A stretch of DNA of 33,913 nt from Gammaproteobacteria bacterium (GTDB lineage: Bacteria; Pseudomonadota; Gammaproteobacteria; Ga0077536): NCBI GenBank assembly GCA_009692265.1, contig SHZM01000036.1, positions 1 through 33,913 on the forward strand, read 5' to 3'. Numbering within the stretch: the stretch's first letter is position 1; each line of letters starts with the position of its first letter. The notes below the pieces were generated by a model that was given only the letters and a program-made list of their open reading frames with translations, ran no database searches and was not told the DNA's origin. The position numbers and the translations under genes are program-made. Positions 25,159 through 33,700 of this stretch are shown here, piece after piece.

Positions 25159-26520
25159 ATGACACTAAAAGCCACTCGCGCGCTACTGGTTTCGGCGCTC
25201 GCAACTTTCACGCTAGGGCTCAGTCCCGTGGTGAGCGCGGATGAAACCTGCTATTCGCCCTACATGGCGAAAATCGTTGGGCAAGAAGATTTCATGTACA
25301 TCTGGACCTTGGGCGTCCAGGGTCTAGGGGACGAACAGGACAAGCTCGTCACAGTCGACGTGAACCCTTCCTCGAAAACCTACGGCAAGGTTACCAACTC
25401 ACTGTCGGTTGGCGGCCGTAATGAAGCGCATCATTCCGGCTTTACTGACGATCGCCGCTTCCTCTGGGCCGGTGGTCTGGATACCAGCACCATCTTCATT
25501 TTCGATGTGCATAGCGATCCGGCGAAGCCGAAACTGGTTAGAACCATTACCGATTTCGTCGCTGCCACGAAAGGCGTGGTCGGGCCTCATACGTTTTACG
25601 CAATGCCGGGCCGGATGTTGATCACTGGTTTATCGAACAACCAGGATCACGGCGGCCGCTCGGGCATGGCCGAATACAGTAACGAAGGCGAGTACCTCAC
25701 AACCCACTGGATGCCGACCGACGACGCCCTCGAAGGTGCCGCGAAATCAGGCAAGATTGCGGACGGTTATAGCTATGACGTCCGCGTCCAACCCCGCTTG
25801 AACGTCATGTTGACGTCGTCGTTTACGGGTTGGAACAATTACATGATGAACTTAGGCAAGATGATGGGTGACGCCGAAGCCATGAAGCGCTTCGGTAACA
25901 CCGTGGTGGTGTGGGATCTCCATACTCGTAAGCCGAAGAAGATTTTCGATGTGCCGGGCGCGCCGCTTGAAATCCGTTGCGCGTGGGGAGTCGATCACGA
26001 TTATTGCTTTACCACCACCGCGCTGACCTCCAAGATTTGGTTAATTCATCGGGATGGTAACGGCGAATGGCAGGCTAAGGCGGTTGCCGATATCGGCGAT
26101 GCCGCCAAGATCCCGCTGCCTGTGGATATTTCGATTTCGGCCGACGACACCCGGCTATGGGTTGACACCTGGAATGACGGGACGGCGCACTTGTTTGATA
26201 TCTCCGATCCGCATGCACCGAAAAAAATTTACAGCCAGAAGATCGGCGAACAGTTGAACATGGTCTCCCAAAGCTGGGACGGCAAACGCGTGTACTTCAC
26301 GTCGTCACTGCTTGCGAATTGGGACAAGACCGAGGGTCCGGAAGGCGATGTGCAGTACTTTAAAGCCTATGACTGGGACGGCAAAGCGCTGAAGCCTAGG
26401 TTCAATGTGAACTTCGTCGCCGAGAAACTGGGCCGACCGCATCAGATGACGGCTGGCGCCTATGCCTTATTCGCCAAGGCACCAACCGCCGCTAGAACGG
26501 GACTCGCCGCACGCGAGTAA
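25159..26520 (+). CDS. mtoX: methanethiol oxidase, SBP56 family, periplasmic
   Basis: SBP56/MtoX enzymes oxidise methanethiol to formaldehyde, hydrogen sulfide and hydrogen peroxide and depend on copper. The 453-residue precursor has a Sec signal peptide (cleavage after VVSA, residue 27), then CYSPYMAKIVGQEDFMYIWT, VGGRNEAHHSGFTDDRRFLW, GPHTFYAMPGRMLITGLSN and SADDTRLWVDTWNDG, all strong family blocks. The histidine-rich HHSGF and GRPHQM sites are the likely metal region. A perfect AAGGAGGT site ends three bases before ATG, so expression may be high. The SCO1-MauG fusion gene follows after 14 bases. Confidence 0.93.
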   Translation: MTLKATRALLVSALATFTLGLSPVVSADETCYSPYMAKIVGQEDFMYIWTLGVQGLGDEQDKLVTVDVNPSSKTYGKVTNSLSVGGRNEAHHSGFTDDRRFLWAGGLDTSTIFIFDVHSDPAKPKLVRTITDFVAATKGVVGPHTFYAMPGRMLITGLSNNQDHGGRSGMAEYSNEGEYLTTHWMPTDDALEGAAKSGKIADGYSYDVRVQPRLNVMLTSSFTGWNNYMMNLGKMMGDAEAMKRFGNTVVVWDLHTRKPKKIFDVPGAPLEIRCAWGVDHDYCFTTTALTSKIWLIHRDGNGEWQAKAVADIGDAAKIPLPVDISISADDTRLWVDTWNDGTAHLFDISDPHAPKKIYSQKIGEQLNMVSQSWDGKRVYFTSSLLANWDKTEGPEGDVQYFKAYDWDGKALKPRFNVNFVAEKLGRPHQMTAGAYALFAKAPTAARTGLAARE

Positions 26521-26534
26521 TCCATTTCCAGCGC

Positions 26535-28403
26535 GTGCGGAACCGCCTGCTCTACGCGGTACTAGCTAGCTTGCTCATAGTCTCGTGCACGCTAGACGCA
26601 CACGAGGATATGCACGGCGGTACCCAACGTACCGCGCCCGCAGCGGATGGTTTCATAGCGCCGATACCTGGATCGTACGAGCTACCGGTCGTCAGTGCCG
26701 CCGCCGACGGTGCGGTGCTCGACGATACCGGCGCTACCAGCAGCCTGCACGCGATCTATGACGAGCGAATCGTTCTCCTCAGTTTTGTCTTCACCCACTG
26801 CGTTGATCCTGACGGCTGCCCGCTCGCCTCGTTCGTCTTAAGCCAGGTCGGCCGGCAGGTGCTGCGCGATCCCGCGCTACGGTCCAGTGTGAGACTTGTG
26901 ACCTTCAGTTTCGACCCCGTTCGCGATACTCCAGCAGTCCTTGCTGCTTACGCAAAATCATTCCGTCGCCCCGAAATGGATTGGAAATTCGTCACCACCA
27001 AAGATGAAGCCGCGCTTGCGCCGATTCTGGCGAGTTATGGGCAGACGATTCAGCGAGACCCAGACGGTTATGCCTTTTCACACCAGTTACGGGTGTTTCT
27101 GCTCGACTCTCAGGGACAGATTCGCAACGAATACAGCGCCGCCTATTTGCGACCCGAAGTCGTACTGGCGGATCTAAAGACTCTGACCTTAGCGACCCCA
27201 GATCCCACGCCCATCAAGCCACAGTCGCACCTCGCGCGAGCCGGGGACGATAAGACTGGTTACGAAAATCACGATTATCAAACGCAATCACGCGCGATTT
27301 CGGCGCGAGGAGCATTTCCTCGCACTCCGCTGAATTTTGACGCCCCGCCACTCGGCTTACCGCCTTTCTCCGCGCTCAACGGACCGGTTCCCTTGCCCTC
27401 CCATGCGGCGCTTGGTCGGCGACTGTTCTTCGACCGTCGACTCTCGCATAACGACACGATTGCGTGCGCCAGCTGCCACCTCCCTGATCAGGGCTTTACC
27501 AATCAGGAACTGAAAACACCGATCGGGATCGAGGGTCGGTCCGTGAAGCGTAATGCGCCGTCGCTGTTTAATGTTGGCTATCAGCACCGACTGTTCCATG
27601 ACGCGCGCGAATCGCGACTCGAACAACAGGTGTGGGGTCCATTATTGGCGATGAATGAGATGGGAAATCCCGCGGTTGGGTTCGTCTTGGATAAAGTCAC
27701 CGGGCTTGCGGACTACGCAGCCGAATTTGCCAGGGTATTTCCCGACCAGGGGATCACGATGGAGACTCTCGGCGCGGCGCTCGCGGCGTACCAACGTACA
27801 CTCGTCTCCGGCAATAGCGTGTTCGATCGATGGTATTTCGGTGGCGATACCGCGGCACTGGCCCCATCGGCGCAGCGCGGCTTCGAACTCTTTCGCGGCA
27901 AGGCACGCTGTGTCGCGTGCCACACGATCGATAAGACTTTCGCGCTATTAACCGATCGCGAGTTACACAATACAGGTCTTGGCTTTGAGCGCTCGATGCG
28001 CAAGAAGCCGGCCAGTGACGTCATCGTCGGGCCCGGCCTCGTGATGAACCTTAAAGCGGAAGCCAGTGCCGGTCTTAACGAACCGCCCGTCAATGATCTA
28101 GGTCGTTACGAAGTCACCCAGGAGCCGTCCGATCGCTGGAAATTTCGCACGCCGTCTTTACGCAACGTCGCGCATACCGCGCCCTACATGCACGATGGAT
28201 CGCTCGCGACCCTGGCCGATGTTGTTAGGTTTTATAACCAGGGAGGGATCGCGAACGAGGGACTGGATCCTAAGATTGCACCGTTGTATTTAACCAACCT
28301 GGAAATAGGGGAGTTGGTCGCGTTCTTGAACGCACTAACGGGCGACAACCTCGAAGCGCTGACCCGCGATGCCTTTGCGCAGCCGATTGGGGATCGGCAC
28401 TAA
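26535..28403 (+). CDS. SCO1/SenC - di-haem MauG/cytochrome c peroxidase fusion
   Basis: The 622-residue protein has a lipoprotein-like signal (LLIVSC, Cys18) and a His-rich mature start (DAHEDMH). An SCO1/SenC thioredoxin fold spans about 45-215, with FVFTHCVDPDGCPLASFVLS (Cys89, Cys95, spaced CX5C and not the usual CX3C) and conserved His183 in SHQLRVFL. A MauG/CCP domain spans about 255-610, with haem motifs CASCH (311-315) and CVACH (459-463). SCO proteins deliver copper and MauG proteins make tryptophan-derived cofactors or reduce peroxide. Separate genes for both are known beside mtoX, and here they are one chain. GTG start. Confidence 0.9.
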   Translation: MRNRLLYAVLASLLIVSCTLDAHEDMHGGTQRTAPAADGFIAPIPGSYELPVVSAAADGAVLDDTGATSSLHAIYDERIVLLSFVFTHCVDPDGCPLASFVLSQVGRQVLRDPALRSSVRLVTFSFDPVRDTPAVLAAYAKSFRRPEMDWKFVTTKDEAALAPILASYGQTIQRDPDGYAFSHQLRVFLLDSQGQIRNEYSAAYLRPEVVLADLKTLTLATPDPTPIKPQSHLARAGDDKTGYENHDYQTQSRAISARGAFPRTPLNFDAPPLGLPPFSALNGPVPLPSHAALGRRLFFDRRLSHNDTIACASCHLPDQGFTNQELKTPIGIEGRSVKRNAPSLFNVGYQHRLFHDARESRLEQQVWGPLLAMNEMGNPAVGFVLDKVTGLADYAAEFARVFPDQGITMETLGAALAAYQRTLVSGNSVFDRWYFGGDTAALAPSAQRGFELFRGKARCVACHTIDKTFALLTDRELHNTGLGFERSMRKKPASDVIVGPGLVMNLKAEASAGLNEPPVNDLGRYEVTQEPSDRWKFRTPSLRNVAHTAPYMHDGSLATLADVVRFYNQGGIANEGLDPKIAPLYLTNLEIGELVAFLNALTGDNLEALTRDAFAQPIGDRH

Positions 28404-28654
28404 CCGCCCTTGAGGGGTGGAACGAAAACGATTTTATCGCCGTCCTTAATCACGGTGGTGTCGAGCACCGAGTCGACAACGCGATCTCCGTTTTGCATTG
28501 TCATGAACGGGGTCTCCGTGCGAAACCCGAGAGTATTAATGAGCTCGCCTAAGGTATGCCCTTCGGCGAGCTCAAAGTCTTTGTCATCAAAATGCGCGAT
28601 CCCATCGCCTAGAAATTCGCGCATCCATCCGAGAAGCTTGACGTTGACCTGCAA
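28400..28654 (-). CDS. MoaD/ThiS-family ubiquitin-like protein
   Basis: An 84-residue beta-grasp protein with VNVKLLGWMREFLGDG, LAEGHTLGELINTLGF and the C-terminal VFVPPLKGG, ending in the diglycine that becomes a thiocarboxylate sulfur carrier in molybdopterin synthesis. The start I prefer is TTG at 28654, two bases after the AOR stop, with AGGAA upstream. The frame is open further inside AOR, but that part has no family match. Pairing with AOR suggests it supplies the pterin dithiolene for that enzyme. It converges with the SCO1-MauG gene and overlaps its stop region by a few bases. Confidence 0.87.
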   Translation of the reverse strand: MQVNVKLLGWMREFLGDGIAHFDDKDFELAEGHTLGELINTLGFRTETPFMTMQNGDRVVDSVLDTTVIKDGDKIVFVPPLKGG

Positions 28655-28656
28655 AA

Positions 28657-30483
28657 CTAGCTCATTCCTAAGCGTTCCAACGTGGCCGCCGTCGGTTTCC
28701 CGTCTTCGCTCCAACCGCGTTGTTTGTAGTACTCGGGCAGCATTACCTTGAGCTGACTGACGAGACCCTTTGCGACCCCGCTCGGCGCCGGCTCTTCGAG
28801 GATCCGCTTGGGCAAGGTGTCATCCTTCGCGGTTAGTCCCGCCGCCAGATTGAACTGGCGTTCCAGATTCCAGATCCGCTCACCCGTCTCGTTAAGCCTC
28901 GCAACATCCCAGCCCCCTTCGCACGCGCCATCGAGTTGGGTCGCATAGTGCTCCGGGGTTCCACCGGAGTGCGCGGTAAACAGACACAGACCAGAGGCAT
29001 CGATCGCCGCGATCAAGTCCTGGGTTGTGCGGACCACTTCCGGCTTGTCCTTGGTCTCGGTGGTGGTGAAGTCGCTCGCATACGGATTCGCACGGAGGTG
29101 GCAGGCACCCCGGTTACTCGTGGCATAACCCAGGCCCATGCCCTGCATTGCGCGACCATCGTACGCCGCGAACTCTTGGCCTTTAACAGCCATCGACAAT
29201 TCGGGCCGCCCGTATTTCTCAGTGAGCCGTTTCGAACCCATGCCGATATCGCGACCAAAGCCCTCGCCTTTACCCGTCAACTCAGCCATTAGGCACAGCG
29301 CTTCGGCGTTGCCCCAGACGAGATCGACGCCGCCGGTCTCCGCTTTGGTGATCGCACCGACTTGATAAAGCTCCATAGCCGCAGCCAGCGAGCCACCGAA
29401 GGAAATTGGGTCCATGCCATATTCATTGCACAGGAAACCGGCATACGTTGCAGCGTCCATGTCATCGACCCCAACGGCCGAACCCAGGGCATACGCCGTT
29501 TCGTATTCGAGACCGCCGGAGGCTTTTTGGTATTGTGGTTTGTCCTTGACCGAAAAATGTTGGGGATCGATATGCGAGATTCGGCCACAGCCGATCGTGC
29601 ATGAAAAGCAGGCACCGTTTTGAATCAAATTGGTGTGCCCGTTCTCGTTCGGCGACTTCATCGCCTTGGCATTGAGCTTATGCGCACCTTCGAATTGCAC
29701 CTGCTGATTATTCCGCGTGGGCAGCGCGCCGAATGCTCCGGTGACATCCATCATCGCGATGGTGCCGTCAGAGGTCATCCCCTTGCGGCCTTTGTTACTG
29801 GCCAGCGCCGCAGTGGCGATTTTAGCCGCGGCGAAGAACTTCGCGGGATCGTGGAGCTTGACTCCCTTAGTGCCACGTACCGCGATTGCCTTGAGATTCT
29901 TTGAGCCCATTACCGTCCCGACTCCAGAGCGGCCAGCGGCACGGTGGAGATCGTTGACGATGCAGGCGTAGCGACAGCCGTACTCACCTGCTTGGCCGAT
30001 GGAGGCGATCCGGATTAAGGGATCGTTGTGGCGTTGCTTGATCGCAGGCTCGATTTCCCACACCGAGCGACCCCACAGGCCGTCGGCCGATAGTAACTGC
30101 GCATCATCGTCTTGAATGTAGAGATAGACCGGTTGGGACGAACGGCCTTCGAAGATAATTAGATCGTAGCCGGCCATCTTCAGCTCGCCACCGAACTGAC
30201 CGCCCGAATTCGAACTGGCGATCGCACCAGTTAAAGCACCTTTGGTCACTGCTGTCCACCGACCACCAGTGGACGCGATGGTACCAGTGAGCGGCCCGGT
30301 CGCGATCACAAGTTTATTGTCCGGACTTAGCGGATCGACTTTAGGGTCGATCTCTTCCATCAAATACTTGGTCGCCAGCCCGCGTGACCCCAAGTATTGC
30401 TGAGCCCACGCCATGTTGAGCGGCTCGTGAGTGCAGGTTCCGGCAGTGAGATTGACGCGTAGGATTTTCTTTTGCCAGCCCAT
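28657..30483 (-). CDS. aldehyde ferredoxin oxidoreductase family (tungstopterin enzyme)
   Basis: AOR enzymes oxidise aldehydes to acids with a tungsten bis-pterin and a [4Fe-4S] cluster. The 608 residues start MGWQKKILRVNLTAG, include ATGPLTGTIASTGGRW, SSNSGGQFGGELKMAGYDLI and RAAGRSGVGTVMGSKNLKAI, and hold the cluster ligands CFSCTIGC (Cys292, 295, 299) with a later Cys in SGLCLF. ATG at 30483 has GAGGAGC upstream, and the open frame seven codons earlier is not needed. It is the first of two genes with the MoaD-like gene. It diverges from the AlkA-like gene. Substrate unknown. Confidence 0.93.
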   Translation of the reverse strand: MGWQKKILRVNLTAGTCTHEPLNMAWAQQYLGSRGLATKYLMEEIDPKVDPLSPDNKLVIATGPLTGTIASTGGRWTAVTKGALTGAIASSNSGGQFGGELKMAGYDLIIFEGRSSQPVYLYIQDDDAQLLSADGLWGRSVWEIEPAIKQRHNDPLIRIASIGQAGEYGCRYACIVNDLHRAAGRSGVGTVMGSKNLKAIAVRGTKGVKLHDPAKFFAAAKIATAALASNKGRKGMTSDGTIAMMDVTGAFGALPTRNNQQVQFEGAHKLNAKAMKSPNENGHTNLIQNGACFSCTIGCGRISHIDPQHFSVKDKPQYQKASGGLEYETAYALGSAVGVDDMDAATYAGFLCNEYGMDPISFGGSLAAAMELYQVGAITKAETGGVDLVWGNAEALCLMAELTGKGEGFGRDIGMGSKRLTEKYGRPELSMAVKGQEFAAYDGRAMQGMGLGYATSNRGACHLRANPYASDFTTTETKDKPEVVRTTQDLIAAIDASGLCLFTAHSGGTPEHYATQLDGACEGGWDVARLNETGERIWNLERQFNLAAGLTAKDDTLPKRILEEPAPSGVAKGLVSQLKVMLPEYYKQRGWSEDGKPTAATLERLGMS

Positions 30484-30612
30484 AGTTCGCTCCTCGTGAT
30501 TCAATGGTGGTCAGGGCACCTTGGGACATTCTACTGGCTTTAGCCGCGAGTTGAAGCAGCGCGCGCATTCGTTGTTATCATCTGGGCCCCCTAACTCCCG
30601 GCTTGCACCCTT

Positions 30613-31239
30613 ATGCGCCAGCTTACTCCCGAACTTCACGCAACTTTTAAGACCGCGGCCAAACGTTTTTCGCCGACGCTGGCGCGCGAAATCAGCGCAA
30701 TTGGGCCGATCGGGTACCAGCGCCGCACCAGTACCGATCTCGGGGTTCATCTGGCTCGGATCGTCGTGGGTCAACAGTTGTCGACCTTGGCGGCCCGGTC
30801 GATTTGGGCGCGTGTAGAAACCGCCGGGAGCGCCAAGGGTCGGGTTCTCGACTTCTGTACCGAGCAGAATCATGAAACCTTGCGCGCGTGCGGGTTATCC
30901 AACAACAAAGTGAAGGCACTGATCGGTCTTCGCGCCGCCGAGGCCGACGGGGCGCTCGACGAACGCAAATTAAAGCGCTTGAACCCGTTTGAGCGAAGCC
31001 AGGCACTTACCGCCCTGTGGGGGATAGGCGCGTGGACGGCCGATATGGTGTCGATGTTCTATTTTCATGAACCGGATATCTGGCCGCTCGGGGACCTTTC
31101 CGTGCGCAAAACCTTCGAACGCTTTGTCGCCACTCAAGAACGCTACGATCTTGAAGCCGCCGCCAACCTGTTTGCGCCCTATCGTTCGTTTCTTGCGATC
31201 TACATGTGGCGGATCGCGAATAACGGTCCGGATGAATAG
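30613..31239 (+). CDS. AlkA-type DNA-3-methyladenine glycosylase (HhH-GPD)
   Basis: A base-excision glycosylase for alkylated purines. The HhH-GPD core is clear: ARIVVGQQLSTLAARSIW, CGLSNNKVKALIGLRA, the helix-hairpin-helix LTALWGIGAWTADMVSMFYF, and the catalytic Asp in WPLGDLSVRKTF, followed by YRSFLAIYMWRI. At 208 residues it lacks the N-terminal domain of E. coli AlkA, like many bacterial short forms. It diverges from the AOR gene and has its own start region. Confidence 0.9.
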   Translation: MRQLTPELHATFKTAAKRFSPTLAREISAIGPIGYQRRTSTDLGVHLARIVVGQQLSTLAARSIWARVETAGSAKGRVLDFCTEQNHETLRACGLSNNKVKALIGLRAAEADGALDERKLKRLNPFERSQALTALWGIGAWTADMVSMFYFHEPDIWPLGDLSVRKTFERFVATQERYDLEAAANLFAPYRSFLAIYMWRIANNGPDE

Positions 31240-31382
31240 GATCCCAACCATCGCGATAACCCCTCGTACATTGCGCTAGCCAACGCTTTCGTATCACGTT
31301 AGGCTTTGCCGGTGGCGTAGCGTGCTCGTTGCGCTGGATGAGTTCCCAATACGCTGGTAATAAAAAACGGCAGTAAATGCCA

Positions 31383-31408
31383 GCCGGATAGCAACTTTAC
31401 TATCCGGC
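31383..31408. repeat. 9-bp inverted repeat between glycosylase and SDR genes
   Basis: GCCGGATAG (31383-31391) and CTATCCGGC (31400-31408) are exact complements with an eight-base loop. There is no T-run on the plus strand. On the minus strand a second short stem GGCA-TTTAC-TGCC followed by TTTTTT adjoins it, but no minus-strand gene ends here. The rest of 31240-31488 shows no gene. Confidence 0.6.
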
Positions 31409-31488
31409 GCCTCTTAAGCTCAACCACCGCTCTCCGGCCGTTCACTGCACCCGTGATCTAAGTAGCTGCGGCAGTTTCAGGAAACTCC

Positions 31489-32235
31489 ATGAATAAAATT
31501 GTCGTAGTCACGGGAGGCAGCCGAGGCATCGGCGCTGCAAGCGTGCGACTCGCGGCCGCCGCGGGCTACTCAGTCGTTTTTAGTTTTCTCAAAGCGTGCA
31601 ACGAAGCTGTCGCACTTTGCACTGAAATTGAGCGCGCCGGTGGCACCGCCCTCGCCGTTCAAGCTGATGTCGCAGTCGAGGCGGATGTCCTGCGTTTGTT
31701 TGAAACCGCGGACCGCGAAGTCGGGACGTTAACGGCACTAGTAAACAATGCCGGTATCGCAGATCTTAGAATGCGCTGCGATGAAATGAACGCCGCGCGC
31801 CTGACCCGCGTCTTTGCCACCAATGTGATCGGCAGCTTTCTATGCGCGCGGGAAGCGGTGAAGCGAATGTCGACCCGACACGGCGGTCACGGCGGCGCGA
31901 TCGTTAACGTCTCCTCAGCCGCGTCACGCCTCGGCTCACCCGGCGAATTCGTGGACTACGCGGCGTCGAAAGGCGCAATCGATACCTTCACTTTAGGACT
32001 CGCCAAAGAAGTTGCAACCGAAGGGATCCGCGTTAACGCCGTCCGCCCAGGTATCATCTACACCGATATTCATGCGAGTAGCGGCGAACCCGGGCGTGTT
32101 GATCGGTTGAAAGACGCAGTACCAATGCGTCGTGGCGGTTATCCAGAGGAAGTCGCCAAAGCCATTTTATGGCTGCTGTCGGACGAGGCTTCTTATACGG
32201 TCGGCAGCTTTATCGACGTATCTGGTGGGCGCTAG
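31489..32235 (+). CDS. SDR-family oxidoreductase
   Basis: A classical SDR of 248 residues: cofactor motif TGGSRGIG (8-15), NNAG (about 84-87), the Ser in VNVSSAASRLG, the catalytic YAASK pair, and VNAVRPGIIYTDIH. All active-site residues are kept, in contrast to the SDR at 19411-20166. It ends with the Rossmann C-terminal block SFIDVSGG. Such proteins (FabG-like) reduce sugars, steroids or acyl carriers, and the substrate is not readable. It stands alone, with AGGAAAC before the ATG. Confidence 0.9.
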   Translation: MNKIVVVTGGSRGIGAASVRLAAAAGYSVVFSFLKACNEAVALCTEIERAGGTALAVQADVAVEADVLRLFETADREVGTLTALVNNAGIADLRMRCDEMNAARLTRVFATNVIGSFLCAREAVKRMSTRHGGHGGAIVNVSSAASRLGSPGEFVDYAASKGAIDTFTLGLAKEVATEGIRVNAVRPGIIYTDIHASSGEPGRVDRLKDAVPMRRGGYPEEVAKAILWLLSDEASYTVGSFIDVSGGR

Positions 32236-32521
32236 CTCCGACAATTAGAAGCTGACATCGCAGAGACCCTTAAACGGTCGGCAAATTTTCGCCGAACAAC
32301 GCACCGTTCTTTGCATTCGTTTTGTCGCGCCGAAGTTTTGCCATGTCGTACGTACCGACGAGTCATAAATAAAACCCAGGCAAAACGGAATACGAATATC
32401 TCAGGGCGAGTAGAGACAGACGAACCGTGCCAATTGTTCGTCCTGTTCAGCACCAAGATGAGCGGGAACGCGATCGCGAGGTGTTAGCCGAAAACTCGAG
32501 GTGGATTTTCTCTGGCGTCAA

Positions 32522-33604
32522 CTAAAGTTGCTCCGCAACCGCCTTCGCGACAAGCCCTATCGCGGTCGGATTCCAGTGGCCATCGCGAGGAGAAACTTCC
32601 AGCTTAGATCCGGTCGCGGCAAGATGAGATTTAAATGTCTGGGTCAGATCGACGATTTCGGTGCCGTGATGCCGCGCATCCGCAATGAAACGCCGCTTCG
32701 TTTCGCTGCTGGCGTTTTTTCCCCTATTTGAGTGCTTTTCGATTGCAGTCGAGCACAAAAACTAAGCGTTCAATTGGATAGGGCGCGATTCGTTCGAAAA
32801 ACGCGCGGTGAACCGCGCTTGACACCTCAGCAGAAACTTCCCCAGGCGAAGTTTGCGGTTGCTCCTGCAGTGTCTCCGGTAATGGTACCGCGGGTTTCGA
32901 CGATTCAACTAGTGCCGGAATAAGCCGCGCCGACGTAGTTTTTGCTGTGAGAATAGGTATTCAGCTAAGGCACTTTGTCGCAATAAGCGTTTGGCGAGCG
33001 ATGGCGTCTCACGTAGGGTCTTCATCGGTGCCAATGTTGTCGGCTCCAAACATGGGCCGTGATTGTTAGCGGACCCGCACAGACTTTGTTTGATATCCCT
33101 GTTTTCGAGAACCACTACGAATCTGCGAATCCCGAATCGTTGATAGGCAAAGCGAATTCGTTCGGCGTAATCCAACAGGCTTGAACCAGGGCCACCGAAC
33201 GGGTAGATAGTGCGATTGTGAATTCGAGCAGAAAGTTGGGCCGCGAGGCGTTGATCTTCTCGCAGCATTGAGGCCTCTACAAAGCTATCGCCAACTAGGC
33301 CAATGGCGTTAGCATCTGGTTCGAACTCGATGGAAGTCAAATAGCCATAATTGTTACTGCGTTGGTACTGGACGTTCTCGAGATTCCAACCAGTTGCAGA
33401 TACGAAGCGATGATGCGCAGGGTAAGTCAGAATCAAATCATCGGTGTAATAGCCGACTTTAGTAGGGGTCGAAACCGGCAGCACACAAAAAACGAACTCA
33501 GCACCTATCAAGAATAGGAACGCCCCTGAACCCCATAAGCTGATCAGCCTTACCATACTAGAAATTGAAATAAATAAAGCTGCTGACGGAAGCCCTGAGC
33601 GCAT
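32522..33604 (-). pseudogene. SGNH/GDSL hydrolase-like membrane protein with two frameshifts
   Basis: Read on the minus strand, ATG 33604 (or 33556) gives a membrane helix (LWGSGAFLFLIGAEFVFCVL), then the SGNH block I motif AIGLVGDSFVEASML and FGGPGSSLLDYAERI, before a stop at 32909. A -1 change near 32912 continues the protein as LIPALVESSKPAVPLPE and FFERIAPYPIERLVFVLDCN to a stop at 32724. A +1 change just before that stop restores the first frame, with GTEIVDLTQTFKSHL and the C-terminal Asp-His motif DGHWNP, to 32522. Together they form one SGNH hydrolase of about 360 residues of the kind that transfers or removes acyl groups on polysaccharides. Gene decay or indel errors are both possible. 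Confidence 0.62.
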
Positions 33605-33700
33605 TTATCAGGATTAACAGCACGATGGCACATGCGGTGGCACCTCCCCAAACATGCCTCTTGTTCGTTGCGTCGCCGCATAGGTGTTGAATTTTAATTC

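Noticed and set aside
28655-28714. 20-codon N-terminal extension of the MoaD-like protein
   Set aside because: It lies inside AOR and lacks similarity to the beta-grasp fold. The TTG at 28654 fits better.
31355-31380. Minus-strand terminator (GGCA-TTTAC-TGCC then TTTTTT)
   Set aside because: The stem is only four bases and no minus-strand gene ends here.
32232-32521. Short minus-strand frame and surroundings after the second SDR
   Set aside because: No start signal or family pattern. I see nothing supported in 32236-32521.
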